The position numbers and the translations under genes are program-made. Below the pieces are notes generated by a model. The model was given only the letters and a program-made list of their open reading frames with translations, searched no databases and was not told where the DNA came from. Shown here in pieces: positions 36,801 through 49,600 of a stretch of 64,000 bases of DNA (position 1 is its first letter; the number at the start of each line of letters is the position of its first letter). Origin of the DNA: Paramecium sonneborni (lineage: Eukaryota > Ciliophora > Oligohymenophorea > Peniculida > Parameciidae); NCBI GenBank assembly GCA_905182985.1, contig CAJJDN010000005.1:127823-191822 (forward strand), written 5' to 3'.

Positions 36801-39012
36801 TAAATTTATATTCAAGACTTAAATAATTAAGTAACATTATTTTCACCATTAACAACTTTATTTAATAACAATGGTGATTAAAGTTCTCATTAGATACAAG
36901 CGTTAATCAAGGAAACCACTCAAAATTAAGCAGGCGAAAATTTAGTAAATTAAAATGAAATTAATAAATCTTCTTTATAAATAAAACAGCAATAATAAGC
37001 TTTTTACAATTGCAAAATTTCTCATTTAATTCCGTAAGATAAATCATCAATCGTATCTAATAAAAAAGATGATGATCATTAATAATAAAACTAACTTTAA
37101 TAACAATAATAATAATAATAATAGTATGCTTAATCTTAATCATCTGTAGCCAGCATAAACTTATCAGTTAATTATAAAAAGTACGAGTTAGTAGAAAAGA
37201 TCACTTCATAAAAGGCTCCATTAAAAATTAATTAATTTATAGGGTTTTTACTATTTTAAAATTTGATTCAAATGATTTATTTCATTATTATTTTAGCATT
37301 AATGCCATCAGATTTGGATAATAGCATAGTTGAAATAAATATGATTGGTCTTCATTCAGATGTTATGGCTCCCCATGATCTCTATTTTTCAATGAGAATT
37401 ACTTTATCATCCTATTAATAAGCTTTAAATGAAGGATTTATAAATTAGACTTTATTTACATAACTTACAGATCCATATTATAACAATATCTATCTTGGAT
37501 ATTAAGAGTTAAAAGATAGTCTTTATAAATAATTAACTAATCCATATTTATAGCTATTTTACAATGATTACAATATGAATATTAAATTCATGAAAGATAA
37601 TGATACATCAATTGTTACTGAAGAAATGACTTTTAGGGAAGTTTTATTAGTTATATTATAATATTAATTTGCTTATGCTAAAAAGTATGGAAGAAGAGAA
37701 AGTCCAAGTGGATCTAGTTATTAAGTATTTCTTTATGCTAATTATTTTGATTTACATGATTTACTTGCTTAAATCACTGATGATATATTTATATATTCAA
37801 AATCAAGATCAATAAGTGTGAATTAAAAGTGGACAATTTTTTGGTTGATTTCTATTATAATCATTATCTTCACAAGTGTAATTTCATTTATTTATTATAA
37901 TTTATACTTAGTTCAATACGATAAATATTTATATCTAATGGATTATTTACCTTTTGATCTTTTGGAAAATGAAATTATAAAATAAAAATCTATTTTGTCT
38001 TAGATTCTTAATGATGAAAAAATCATATTTGACTACTAATTCAGCTTTGAATATTCTTCAAATAAACAAAAAACAACAATGTCAAAAAATTAAAAAAATA
38101 AAAAGTTAAAAAAAATATTTAAAGTAAGTAGATTAAAACCAGCTTTTATATTATTTATTTTTTGCGCTATTTTTGTTTCTTATTCAACTTTAGTTGATTA
38201 GTCAAGTTAAAATTTCTTTGAAAAGTATCAATTTACAATAGACTTTTTTAAATTAATTTCTGATTTAAAACTTAGATCAGGAAGTGTTTTAATGTAAAAA
38301 GAAATTTTTTATCGATGGATTAATTTTTCATATCTTTCAGATTATGATAAATATAGATTATATCTTCTTGTCAGCTAAGCAATTGAAGTTATGAATTAAT
38401 ATGTGTTATATGCAAATTCATATGATTTTGATAAATTAATTGTTTCTGATAAATTTATTGAGTATTATCAAAATATTGGAACTGAAAATTTATGCGAGAT
38501 TTTAACAGATGTATTTTTAATTAATTTATTTACTAGAACTTCAAAAGTTTTATGTACAATTAATGCAATTATGCCTTTGAAGGAACTTTAAAGCATGGAA
38601 CTATTTAAAGTTTAAATTACATTTCAAATTTTATTAAAGCAGAATAAGCCATCAATAATTTTACAAGTAGGTTAACTTATAATTTATATGAACAAGAAGG
38701 TTCCTAAGTGATCACTAGAATTTTCATATAATTAAATGATTAATTGTCGTAAGGGATTGAAGAAATAACAAATGCTTAACTGTAATTTAGTAATGTAATT
38801 ATATAATATTTATTTAGACTCTTTCAATAATATATTTTGTAATAGCTTTAATTGGTTGTTTTTTGATTGCTAAATTATTAAGATAATATTTGATTTTTCA
38901 ATATTATTTAATAAAAAAAATAGTTAACATAGCTCCATTACAAGTTTTAATTGAAGATGAATCATATGAAAGATAACTTAGATTACTTGTACAACAATAA
39001 GAAAAAGGATGA
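33897..39012 (+). CDS. Giant multipass membrane protein, paralogue 2
   Basis: 1688 residues; introns 38511-38536 and 38795-38817. It follows its paralogue by 55 bp on the same strand and repeats its plan: five to seven N-terminal helices, a cytosolic region with Gln runs (TAA/CAA/TAG repeats near 37080-37126), then helices flanking SDVMAPHDLYFSMRI...SSYQQ, another pair of helices, the shared block FEGTLKHGTIQSLNYISN (FEGTLSKGLIQSLNYISN in paralogue 1) and the end EDESYERQLRL. The last two introns are at equivalent places in both genes, so the pair arose by tandem duplication after the intron gains, yet outside the membrane half the two are strongly diverged. Function is unknown; sensor or receptor is an inference from the architecture. 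Confidence 0.85.
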
Positions 39013-39589
39013 TTTTCAATAATTTGATAATACTAATTTATATTTATGAGATTTATATTTTTTGTCATTTCCTCCTTTTTAAATTTTTTTTCTTTTTTTT
39101 TAATTTGATTGTAGGAATTAATTATTTAAAAAATAGAAAATATGACATATTTAAATTTAATAATTTTCTGGTTATGAAAATCTTGAAAATTTTCATTTAA
39201 GAATATTAAATAAAAAAATTCTTTTTTGTTTATATAGAAATAACAAAATAATGATTTTATATTTAAAAAAAAAGTTAAATGATTTGATACCTAATTTATA
39301 TTATTTAATTATGCTAAAATCTGGAGGGTAAAATTTATTATAAAACATCACTTTAATATTATCACAAATTTAATAAAATTTAATTGAAGTAAAATAGATA
39401 CACATTTTTTCAAAACTAAAGCTGTATGAAAATCTTTAAAAATTTCTAAAAGCTTTATAATAATTATGATATAAATAGCACTCTAAAAGAATAGTGATAT
39501 ATATTATGAACTTTTAAATAATGATAAGTATTTAACATATAAATTAATTTCACAACAATTTTATTAATTGTTTCTCTTTTATTTTAATC
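39013..39589. other. Intergenic, no gene seen
   Basis: 577 bp of very AT-rich DNA with poly-T tracts. Short open frames here lack any coding bias or motif and are not supported. Confidence 0.5.
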
Positions 39590-40770
39590 ATGGGGTAAAC
39601 TTGTAGCATAAGCACTTGTTGTTCAAAAGAAGAATTACATACGATGAAAAATTCAAGTAGATCTATTGAAATATAATCTAAAAAATTGAATGTTTCTCAT
39701 TAAATAAACGAAGAATAAGAAAAAGTTAAAGAAAAAATATCGAAGAAAAAAAGTGATACTATGTCAGAAGTGATATCTTCTTAACATAGTAAAGTGTCTA
39801 TAAAATAAATTGAGAAGAATCTTACAATGCAGAATTAGAGTTACACACTAAATCCTCTTATTTAGAAAACTATAGGAATAAATGAAAGGATTAAACTTTC
39901 AGTATAATAAATGATAATTAGGCAATATAATTACAAAATGGTGCTGTGTATTAAGGGGAATGGTTAAATGGAAAGAGGGATGGATATGGAAAGTAAGAAT
40001 GGCCTGATGGATCAATATATGAGGGTGAATGGAAAGAGGATAGATCCTGTGGAAAAGTATAAAATTTATAATAGTTTAGGGAAAATTAATCCATGCAGAT
40101 GGAGATATATATGATGGTGATTGGTTAGATGATGCAGCAAATGGTTTAGGAACTTATTTTCATCTAAATGGAGCAAAATATTCAGGAGAAGTAATTTGGT
40201 TAATTAATTGAAAAAGTGGTTGAATGATTATTAACATGGAAATGGTACTGAAATATGGCCTGATGGTGCTAGATATGAAGGATATTATTATTATGGAAAA
40301 AAACATGGAAAAGGATAATTAAATTTTGCGGATGGTTCATGTTATTAAGGTATAAGTTTAATAAATTTAAAGGGGATTTTATTGATAATTAAATTCAAGG
40401 ATTTGGAAATTATATATGGCCAGATGGAAGATTTTATGTAGGTTAATGGTATTAAAATAAAATGTAAGGTTATGGAGAAATTAAATGGGATGATGGGAGG
40501 AAGTACAAAGGAGTAAAATTTATATTTTAATAATAGTTTTATTAAGATGATAAAAAACATGGAAAAGGAATTTTTTATTGGGAAGATGGAAGAAAATTTA
40601 TTGGGACTTGGGCTTAAGGTAAATAAAATGGTGTTGGTATATATTTTTAATCAGATAATTCATCCAGGATTGGTGAATGGTAAAATGGAAGAAGAATCAA
40701 ATGGTACAATCAAAATGAAATTAATGAATTATAAAATTAAGGTATTCTTGATGATCTTAAAAATTAATGA
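39590..40770 (+). CDS. MORN-repeat protein with MGxxC N-terminus
   Basis: 354 residues after five small introns (39902-39921, 40057-40079, 40191-40216, 40350-40372, 40513-40536). A Lys/Ser-rich head of about 105 residues begins MGQTCS, a dual-acylation pattern (Gly2, Cys5). About ten MORN repeats follow: [49 protein letters not shown] and so on. Introns fall inside the MORN units at varied phases, so each had to be removed to keep the repeat. The last intron is 24 nt, a multiple of three without a stop, so retention would add eight residues silently. Two introns end AAG. It is probably a cortical scaffold protein. Confidence 0.88.
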
Positions 40771-42645
40771 ACTTTTTATATATATTATTAATTACTTATA
40801 ATATTTAATACTATTAATTTAATTATTTCTTGTACTTAATACTTATTAAATCAAAAAAGATTTATATTAACTAATATTCTTTTGAATATTTTTTGAGAGT
40901 TTTTAAAAAAGTTGATTAGATATATGGATTAAAAAAATCTAAATTTTAGTTTATATGTGTCTAATTTAACTTATTTAATTTTAAGCAACATTGAGTATTT
41001 TTTGTTTATAATTTCAAGTTTCTCTTTTAATTTTATATTTTAATTTTTTTTTTGAATTTTGTAATTAAATCATAAAATTTTTTTTTAAATGAGAAATTCT
41101 TGAACAAAATTTCCGAAAGGGTCATTTAGTTTTTTTCTTTTTATAACTTAACAGAGTTAAACCTTTTATATAATATTTTACATTTATTCATTTATAATAA
41201 TAAAAGAATATTCATAATGTTCAAATATTCTAAATTTAAGGATTTTATGTAATGTATTTGACATCCATCAATTAATTAATTTATTTCACAACCTAATTTT
41301 TTAATTACAGTCTGAAAATATAATAAGCTTGCATCTTCAATTAATTTTATTAAATAAACTTCTTAATTAGACCAGATAAGGTAATTTGTAAAATAAAAAA
41401 ATAGTTTTAGAGTTTTTAAATAAATAATCTGTTACAAAATCTTATTACGATAATTAAAATAAGATCTTACTTTTAGAATCATAGAAGGAATTAAATCAAA
41501 AATATGATCCTTTTTAAAGAAAATTTATTTATATTTTTAACTAATACATTAAGAATCTCATAAATTTAATTAAGTGAATCAATTTTTTGAATTATTTGAA
41601 TGAATTTAAAATCAAGAAAAAAATTTTGATATATCATATAAAATTAATAAATGTAATTTTATTTTACATAATATAAATTAGTTATTATTTGCTTATTGGT
41701 TTATAGTTCAAAATTGCATTATGAAAGAATTTCTTTATTTGCCTGAGATTAAAAATTATTAAGGTTTAAATTTGAAATTGCTCATAAAAATATAATATCT
41801 GATAGAGATTATAAAACAACATTTTTTTTAAAAGAAAATAGGATGGTATTTTTAGAACAATATTAACTTTTCAATATGAATTAAGAAAATTTTACCCTTC
41901 AAAATTTTGATTTTGCTTAAATTTACGAAAATTAATTAATTTACTTTATAATTTAATACATCAATTAAAACAAATGATGAAAATTTATATAATAGAATGA
42001 TAATAAAAGCAGTTAATAATATATGACATTTATTGAATCAGGCTAGATTTAAATTTATCACAATAATGGATAGCAAGATTGAAAAAAATTATTAATAAAC
42101 ATAATAATTATTTAATGTTTTATGGCAAAAGAGGAAGTGATTTAACAAAATCCAATATTGAACTTTTCTTTTCTGAAAAAATACAAAAACAAATCTTACC
42201 TACTGAATCCGTTGAATCATTAGATAGCTTTCTACCCTAATTTCATTGCTCTAATTAAGAGTAACTTGAATGTGAACATAGAATAGTACTGTACTTAAGA
42301 GAACTTGGTATATAATTTAAAACTGATCCAAGAAATAAAGAATTAGATTATTAGTATGAATACTTATATATTCAAGTGAGGAGTCTAATAAAAAAGGGAT
42401 AGTTTTTTAGGAGTCTATAGGTGAATCACCTTAATTGGGTCCACAAAAAAATAATGATATTTTTTAAAATAAGAAAATAAATTTTGGAGAAACCATACCC
42501 TGGTTAAAACCATTGATAGTGCGCAAAAATTAAAGTATAGAATCATGATTTTAATATTTTTAATTGCTTTTTAATTAATAAACTTAAAAAATATTTTTAT
42601 ATTGTGGTTCAATGATGATAAATTAATTTTAATTTTAAGTTGAAA
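40771..42645. other. Gene-poor region with a possible decayed coding relic
   Basis: 1.9 kb in which no intact gene could be built. The first kilobase is featureless. From about 41700 to 42530 three plus-strand frames show fragments with coding-like composition, such as IISDRDYKTTFFLKENRMVF near 41800 and ESVESLDSFLPQF with LRELGIQFKTDPRNKELDYQ near 42200-42350, separated by TGA stops and frame changes that no 18-37 nt GT..AG intron repairs. I interpret this as an old pseudogene of unknown family, at low confidence. Confidence 0.35.
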
Positions 42646-43053
42646 TCATTAGAGGAACTGAATATTATTATCTATTTTCTCCAAGAACTTCTTTTAATTT
42701 TTATTGACAATTTAATGTTTTTTCTATAAATTAATCCCTTCATTTTAAAAAGATTGTAATTTTTCTAAAATTTATAATAATTCCACTTCATTTTATGAAA
42801 GTGAAGTATAATAATATTTATTAAAAGTTTTTGATGATGGAAGTTAGATTTCATCAAAAATTTTTTTTGGATTAGAGATTTTCTATTTTAATTGATTTAT
42901 TTAATTCAGCAAATTCTATTATTAGTTTAAATCGTTTAGTAACTTGCTATCTTAGGAATTATTATAGATCTTTAATTCTGTTTTTAACTATTGAATTTAT
43001 AATTAATCGACTCTCTTTGTTAATTTATACTTTTTAATTTGATTAGTTTCCAT
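42646..43053 (-). CDS. Small coiled-coil protein, unidentified
   Basis: 135 residues in one exon, METNQIKKYKL at the start, TGA at 42646-42648. It is almost wholly helical with Gln, Asn, Leu and Lys heptads (LKTELKIYNNSQDSKLLND, LLQILEKLQSFQNEG). No motif was recognised. An upstream exon cannot be excluded, since the start ATG lies close to a plausible TAG intron end. It sits alone inside gene-poor DNA and could be a remnant of a longer coiled-coil gene. Confidence 0.5.
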
Positions 43054-43980
43054 TTAAAGGTATTGTTAGGATTACTTTTTTGAAAATTAATTATTAAAAT
43101 TTGTTTTTAGAATTATTTTGATAACAACGTTAAATTTTCAATAGAATTTTTGTTAAAGTTAATACTTTACAAAATAAAATAAAGGATGATTATTGAAAAA
43201 AAGAATCACAGTAATCACAATAGAAAACAGAAAATATTATCTATAATAAAAAATTTAAATGAATTGTAAAATTAATAAATCATTATTTTTTAGAAGAATA
43301 ATTAATATAGTATGGCTGAATTAGTATTAAGTTGAATGAAAATAAAGAATTCATGAATAACTTTGAAGTTTTTAAATATGATCCAAATTAATATTATTAG
43401 ATACAGATTAATGAATGAGCCATAGCAAAATGAATAAAAAGCTTATATAATCTGCCTAAAAAAGTCTTAAATTTAATGAAATAATAGAGTGTTAAGCAAA
43501 TTTTCTAAAAATGTATAATAAATATTGGCTGACATAATAAAAATTTGCCTTGAAAATAAGTGGAAAGTAAAGAAGAGAGAGATATTTAAATAAAATTGAT
43601 TTTGGCATTTAATGTTCAGCTTGAAAAGAATAGAAAGATAAATAAATGGTGTATTAATTCAAAATATATAACCTAAATCACACATTGAATTAAATAATAA
43701 TAAAATACAGTTAAGAATAAATTCTATTCTTTTAATGGAATAGGTTGTTTAGTTTAATAAAACACTTATCTAGTTTTTATTTAAAAATCGTAAATTTAAA
43801 TGGATATAAAATAATATTATCAGGATAGATATTATATAAAATGACAATTTTTGTTCATATAGAAATGATTCCAAATATAAAGTTCAAATACTTTTATTAT
43901 ATGAAATCAATTATGAATGATGAAAAAAATAAAGAAAATCTGAGGGGTCATTATAAAATTTGATATTTAATATATTATTA
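43054..43980. other. Gene-poor region, possible relic of a coding gene
   Basis: No intact gene. Plus-strand frames between about 43580 and 43920 stay open for roughly 100 codons with coding-like residues (QINGVLIQNIQPKSHIEL, LLMEQVVQFNKTL) and some resemblance to the HATPase-adjacent region of ciliate histidine kinases, but upstream they are broken by several TGA. Most likely a decayed gene. Confidence 0.3.
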
Positions 43981-44949
43981 ATGGGAAATTATTGCCAATA
44001 AGTTGAGATAAATGATAAAGATTTTGCATCTGTCTCAATTGAAAACAGACAATAGGCTTTTTTAATAAATAAGTTTGACACTAAATGTTTTAATCTTAAT
44101 ATTTCAGATGTAAGAAAGTTGGCATAAATTGAATCATTAAATAGTACATCTCAATCTACAGATAAAGTAAAGTGTGTTCCTTTTAATCTAAAACAACATC
44201 GAAAAAGAACTTTACATCTTGAAACTATTTAGGATTCAGGTGTTCAATCTCCTAATAGTTAGAATGGAGAGTTTTTTGAATTTGCTAATGGAGTTTATAT
44301 GGGATAGATTATAAATGGAAAAAGAGAAGGGGAAGGATAATTCTTTTATCATGACGGTTCTTGCTTTAAAGGAGTATGGAAGAATGATATGGCAAATGGT
44401 TTTGGAAAGATTATTTTTTAAGAAGGTGAAATATATGAAGGAAATTTTATAAATGATTAATAAGAGGGATTTGGTAAGTATACTTCAAATTAGGTGAAAT
44501 ATGAAGGGGAGTGGAAAGAAAATTAACCTTATGGATTAGGAAAAGAAATACTTAAATAATAGTACATATATGAAGGGGAATTCTAAAAAGGATTAAAACA
44601 TGGTAAAGGTAAAATTTAATGGTTGATTGATGGAGCTAGTTATGAAGGAGATTTTTTAGATAATTAAATGAATGGAAAAGGAACTTATTACTTTCCAGAA
44701 GGTTAAATATATGTTGGGGATTTTAAAGATGGATAAATGCATGGAGTAGGAACATTTACTTGGCCTGATGGTAAAGTTTATGAAGGGAACTATAATAAAG
44801 GAAAAAAATAAGGAATTGGAAAACTCACTACTAATAATCTAGTTTATAATGGAGAATGGTATGATGGAGTATATGATGGTTATGGTATTCTAGAAGTTTA
44901 AGGTAAAGTAATTGAAGGTTATTGGGATAATGGTATTTTTTTAAAATGA
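43981..44949 (+). CDS. MORN-repeat protein with MGxxC N-terminus, intronless
   Basis: 322 residues, no intron. It starts MGNYCQ (Gly2 and Cys5, potential myristoyl/palmitoyl sites). After a 95-residue head come nine to ten MORN repeats: YMGQIINGKREGEGQFFYH, YEGNFINDQQEGFGKY, YEGDFLDNQMNGKGTYYF, YEGNYNKGKKQGIGKL. The third MORN gene in this window; unlike the gene at 39590 it has no introns, so it is not a recent copy of that one. Probably a membrane-attached cortical scaffold or a PIP-related adaptor; no kinase domain is attached. Confidence 0.9.
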
Positions 44950-45239
44950 TTTTTTTATTTATTTATTTAGTATATGCTTATATATTACTTTATCATAATT
45001 ATCTTTAGTTATCATAAATTCATTTTTATTTTACACCTTAATTTATTAATAGATTTAATAGATTTCAATTTAACATTTAATAATTTCTCAACACTTTAGA
45101 ATATTATTTATTAATACAAAAATATTGTTTAAATAATAAAATAAGCAATCCATTACTATATTTTAATTATGGATTGATGACCTAGAAGATTTTATCTAAG
45201 AATTATAAAATTAATAATAAATTGAACCAATATTTTTTA

Positions 45240-46557
45240 ATGAATAATAAACCATCAGAATTATTCAAATTATTGAATAATGCCAATTTTATCATTTGTG
45301 CATCAATGGCTCTAATAGCCCCTTTTTTTCCTCCATATGCTTTTGAATAAGGATTATCTAAAACATTAGTGGGAATTATAATTGCTTTACATCCATTAGG
45401 AGGGATTTTCGGATCAATTAAAATTGGATAAGTGTTAAATGATTAAAATAGATAAATTCTTTTAACAGGATCAATGATGGTTTAGGCTAAATGCTTATTT
45501 CTTTTCATTTTAACTTATTTAATATAATCATATTGGTTTATTACTATAGTATCATTAATTTCAAGAATTGTGAATGGAATAGTATTTAATTATTTATATA
45601 TATAGGCATATTCAGTTTTTATAACATCCTTTTATTCTTACATTCCATATTTATATCCAGAAGAACATGAATAAAAGGTAGCTTTGGCTGAAGCTGCTTC
45701 TGCATTAGGATATATGCTTGGACCAATGATTGGATCTATTTTATATGCAATTGGAGGTTTTACTTTCCCATTTATAACATTCATCATTTTATCCATTTTA
45801 TATGGATATTACATACATTATTGTGAATTTTAGAACAATAAAAAAGAATGTGAAATAGAAATGATAGAGATTAATTTTCATTCATAATATTCTTAACCTT
45901 AATTAGAATAACCATTGAATTATTTCGAAGTTCTTACATAATATGATGTATATATTAATGCTTTAATGTGTGTTATGGTAACTACATCAATAACTATCAA
46001 TTTTCCACTAATGGCATAATATATGTAAGATCATTATCAAATTGAAGAATCTACAGTTGGATTTTATATGGGATTGCAACCTATGTGTTATACAATAGCT
46101 ACAATTTTAATTACAAGAATTCAAAATCCAAATAAACCATTTTTTATGATAGGATTTTAACTTTTAAATGGAATAGCATTATTTTTTTATGGTCCTGATC
46201 CTGCATTTACTGGAATTAATAGAAATTTACTTATTTGTTGTATCAGTTTAGCCATAACTGGAATAGCATAATCATTTCCGTATCAATTAAAATATATAAA
46301 ATAGTTTGATATATAGTTTACCTTAATTAAATGAATCTTTAATTGAATTATATCCAAATTAAGTGAAATAGTGTAATAATTTTGCATCAGCAATATTCTC
46401 TGCTTCTATTTCATTGGGTGAATTCTCAGGTCCATTTATTGGTGGATTTTTATCAAATTTATGTGATCTTGATAGAATTGCCTCTATTACAGGTTTGCTA
46501 GCACTTATTTTATGTGTCTCTTATATTCCATTTCTATAAAAGCATATGAAAAAATGA
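45240..46557 (+). CDS. Major facilitator superfamily transporter
   Basis: 430 residues, one 25-nt intron (46280-46304). Twelve hydrophobic helices can be traced. The N-terminal half shows FFPPYAFEQGLSKTLVGIII and HPLGGIFGSIKIGQVL, the A-motif region of DHA1/SLC18-like carriers, then ALAEAASALGYMLGPMIGS, which is the motif C type G-x-x-x-G-P-x-x-G of antiporters; the C-terminal half repeats FSASISLGEFSGPFIGGF. Resembles the vesicular amine/SLC18-MFS group. Substrate unknown; an H+-coupled exporter is inferred from motif C. Confidence 0.88.
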
Positions 46558-46634
46558 TATATAGATTTATATTACAGTGTTAATAAGAATTTATTTTCTC
46601 ATCCGTTTTGAATAATAAAATTTCTAATATAATT

Positions 46635-49600
46635 ATGAATGATGAAGAAGTAAGATTGCTAGGAAATTAAGAGAGAAGGGAGAGACAAGATTATAAAACT
46701 TATGATAAGTAATATAAAATAAAAAATAAAAGAGTTGAAGATTAATCAGGTCCATCAAAATTTGATGCAGTTGTCTTACTGATTTTATTAATAATGTTTG
46801 GATTGTCAGGATTTGGATTAATGAATCATTATAATGGTAAATTTGCTTAATTTAAGGGTTAGTTAAAAATCCATCCCAATCTGTAGATAATAATGATATA
46901 CGTGGAGGGTTATAAAATATTCATTAAAAAGATATAAGTGGATAGGATGTTTTCAATAAAATAAGTGATGGATTATAAAATGTTGGTGATAGTAAAGCAC
47001 CTAAAGAAGATGAACTTGCAATAGATAGTGTTTTAGATAGTTATATCTCAAAAATAGAATAATACACAGATGTTCGTACTGATTGGGTAGATGATGAAGA
47101 TGAAATCAATAAAAAAATAGAAGAGAAATTAGAAGAGTAATAAAATGTTGTTTAGGATCTAGAAGAATTGATAATATTATAAGAACCTGAGATCTCCATT
47201 CTAAAACCTGTGTATTCAAAAAATATATATACTTATAAAGAATTATAAAATGGAATAAGAATATTATTTATTTAATCAACTACTCAAGGGATTCATCTTA
47301 CAATTACATTAAATATTGGAAAGAAGAATGATCCTTAAGATAAACCTGGATTGACAGAATTATTATTTAGATGTCTCCAAACCAATTTTTATATTGAAAT
47401 CTACAATCATTATACTACATTAACGACTGAACTAAATTTATTTGAAGAATTGAATGCAAAATTATAAGAATTGTATAACATTTTGACAAAACCATAATTT
47501 ATAGATATTGAAAAAAATGCTAAAGAATTATTAGATGATTTAATGGTTGAATCAAAATCTGGTGATTTAGAATATGTTAGTGAATTTTTAAGCTAATAAT
47601 CTTCATTAAAAGAATTAAAGGTTTTAGAAGTAGATTCTGATTAATTATACTAATAATATATTCAACATATTTCAGCAGATACAATTAGTTTAATTTTTAA
47701 GAGTTAAGATGAGTAGGAAACTATTCTAAATAAACTATTTTAATCAGAATTAGTTAAATTAAAAAATTTACATAAATATTAAAAACCTCTCTTTTAAAAT
47801 AGATATCCATTAGGTAGACATATTCTAAAATTTAAAAGTGATACCGAAGAATTGGCTATATTATCTATGAGTGATTAATACAGTTGTTAAAGATTCTTAG
47901 CTTATCTATTACCAAAACCATTATATGGTGCAATGTGGTAGGATCATTTATTAGTTACTTTAGATTAAGATTTAGGCACTGTTTTAAATTATATTAATAA
48001 ATTTATACAATTTTTAGATTATTTAAAATAAGCAGATGAAACATAACTTTAATATTTATATTCTTAAATGTTATCAACAGAAGAATTATTATTTAATACT
48101 AAATATGAAGAGAATCTTGTTTAAATAGGATAAAATCTATTTGCAGATCCAATTTATGTTTTAAAAGGATAAGAAAGTTTACCTATATTTGACAAAGAGG
48201 AATTCGATTAATTTTTATCAAATTTAGCTAATAATTTTATTGTTTTAGTTGGAAGTGAGAATTTCTAATACAATTAATCATATGAATCTTAAAAAGATGA
48301 TTCAATATTTATATTGGATGCTGTTTTAAATAAAATTCATCAAGAATTTATTTATGACTTAAAACCTTTAGTAAAATTATTTGAACTTAACAATTTATTT
48401 TAATTTTAATTACCTGCTATAAGTCCATTCTTACCAGAAAACTTAGCTATAATCTCAGTTTGTTAAGAACCTGTATATAAAATATAAGGATTTGGATTAT
48501 AAAAAGTAGATGATTTAAGTTTAACAGTAAAAGAAGGAAAATTTGATGGGTCAAGAGAGCCAAAGTTTGAAACAGTAGAATTTGTTTGTGAATTTCCATT
48601 ACCAGATTTTCAAGTAGATTGCTAAGAAAAGGAAAAAGCTGCTTAATTCTCATTAACACCATTTTAGATTGCTAGAAATATTTGGTGGAAACCAAGTAGA
48701 TTAAGTGCTATGGTATTTACAGGATTATTTATTGAAAAACCTGAATCTACTTTAGCTTAAGGTAAAACTATGCTAAAATTATTGTAAAAATATTATACAG
48801 AATTATCAAAAAGATTATTTTAATAAGAATTTTTATTTGGATATGAATTAACCTTTAAAGAAACTATAAATGGTTTAAATATATAGATGCTTAGTTATTC
48901 AGAAAAGAAATCAGAATTTTAAGATAAAGTATTTGATTTAATGGCTAATAATGATGAGTAACTATTTTTATATGTGAAAGATTTATTAAAAAAGGATATT
49001 AGGAGATTTCATGATTAAAAATTGTCACTTTTGACTTAATAATATTATTTACCAAAAATAATGTTGAGACCAATTAATACTCCATAAGAAATATTAAATG
49101 TATTAGATGAAGTTGAATATGAATAATTTTAAAAATTCTAAAGCAATCTTTTATCGAGTAAAATTGAGATTTTAAATATTGGTAATATGCTACCAGATGA
49201 AGATGCATTTGATCATTCTTAAGAAACCTATTTGACAAGAACATTAAATTTAAAAGGATAAAATTTAAAGTATATAGTTTAAAGAGAATCAAATAATGAT
49301 ATGACTTCATCAGTACTAAATTATTATTAAACAGGATTAAAAAACATAGAAACAACTTCAAAATTATATTTTTATGCAGACTATTTGTAATCTTATTCGA
49401 ACAATTACTTTTAAATGGGTTAATAAGTTTTAATAAAAAGAAAACCATTGGGATGTGCAGATGGATTATAAGTATATATGTAAGGGATTATGCCTTAAGA
49501 TGGGAATGAAGAAATTGAGAAATTCTTAAAATAAGCTAATTTGTAATTAAGCAATTTATAAGATGAAGATATATTAGAATAGAAATTATATACAATAAAT

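Noticed and set aside
43580..43920. Histidine-kinase-like gene between the coiled-coil gene and the third MORN gene
   Set aside because: Resemblance is weak, no H-box or ATP-binding N/G boxes are seen, and upstream frames are broken; kept only as a possible relic.
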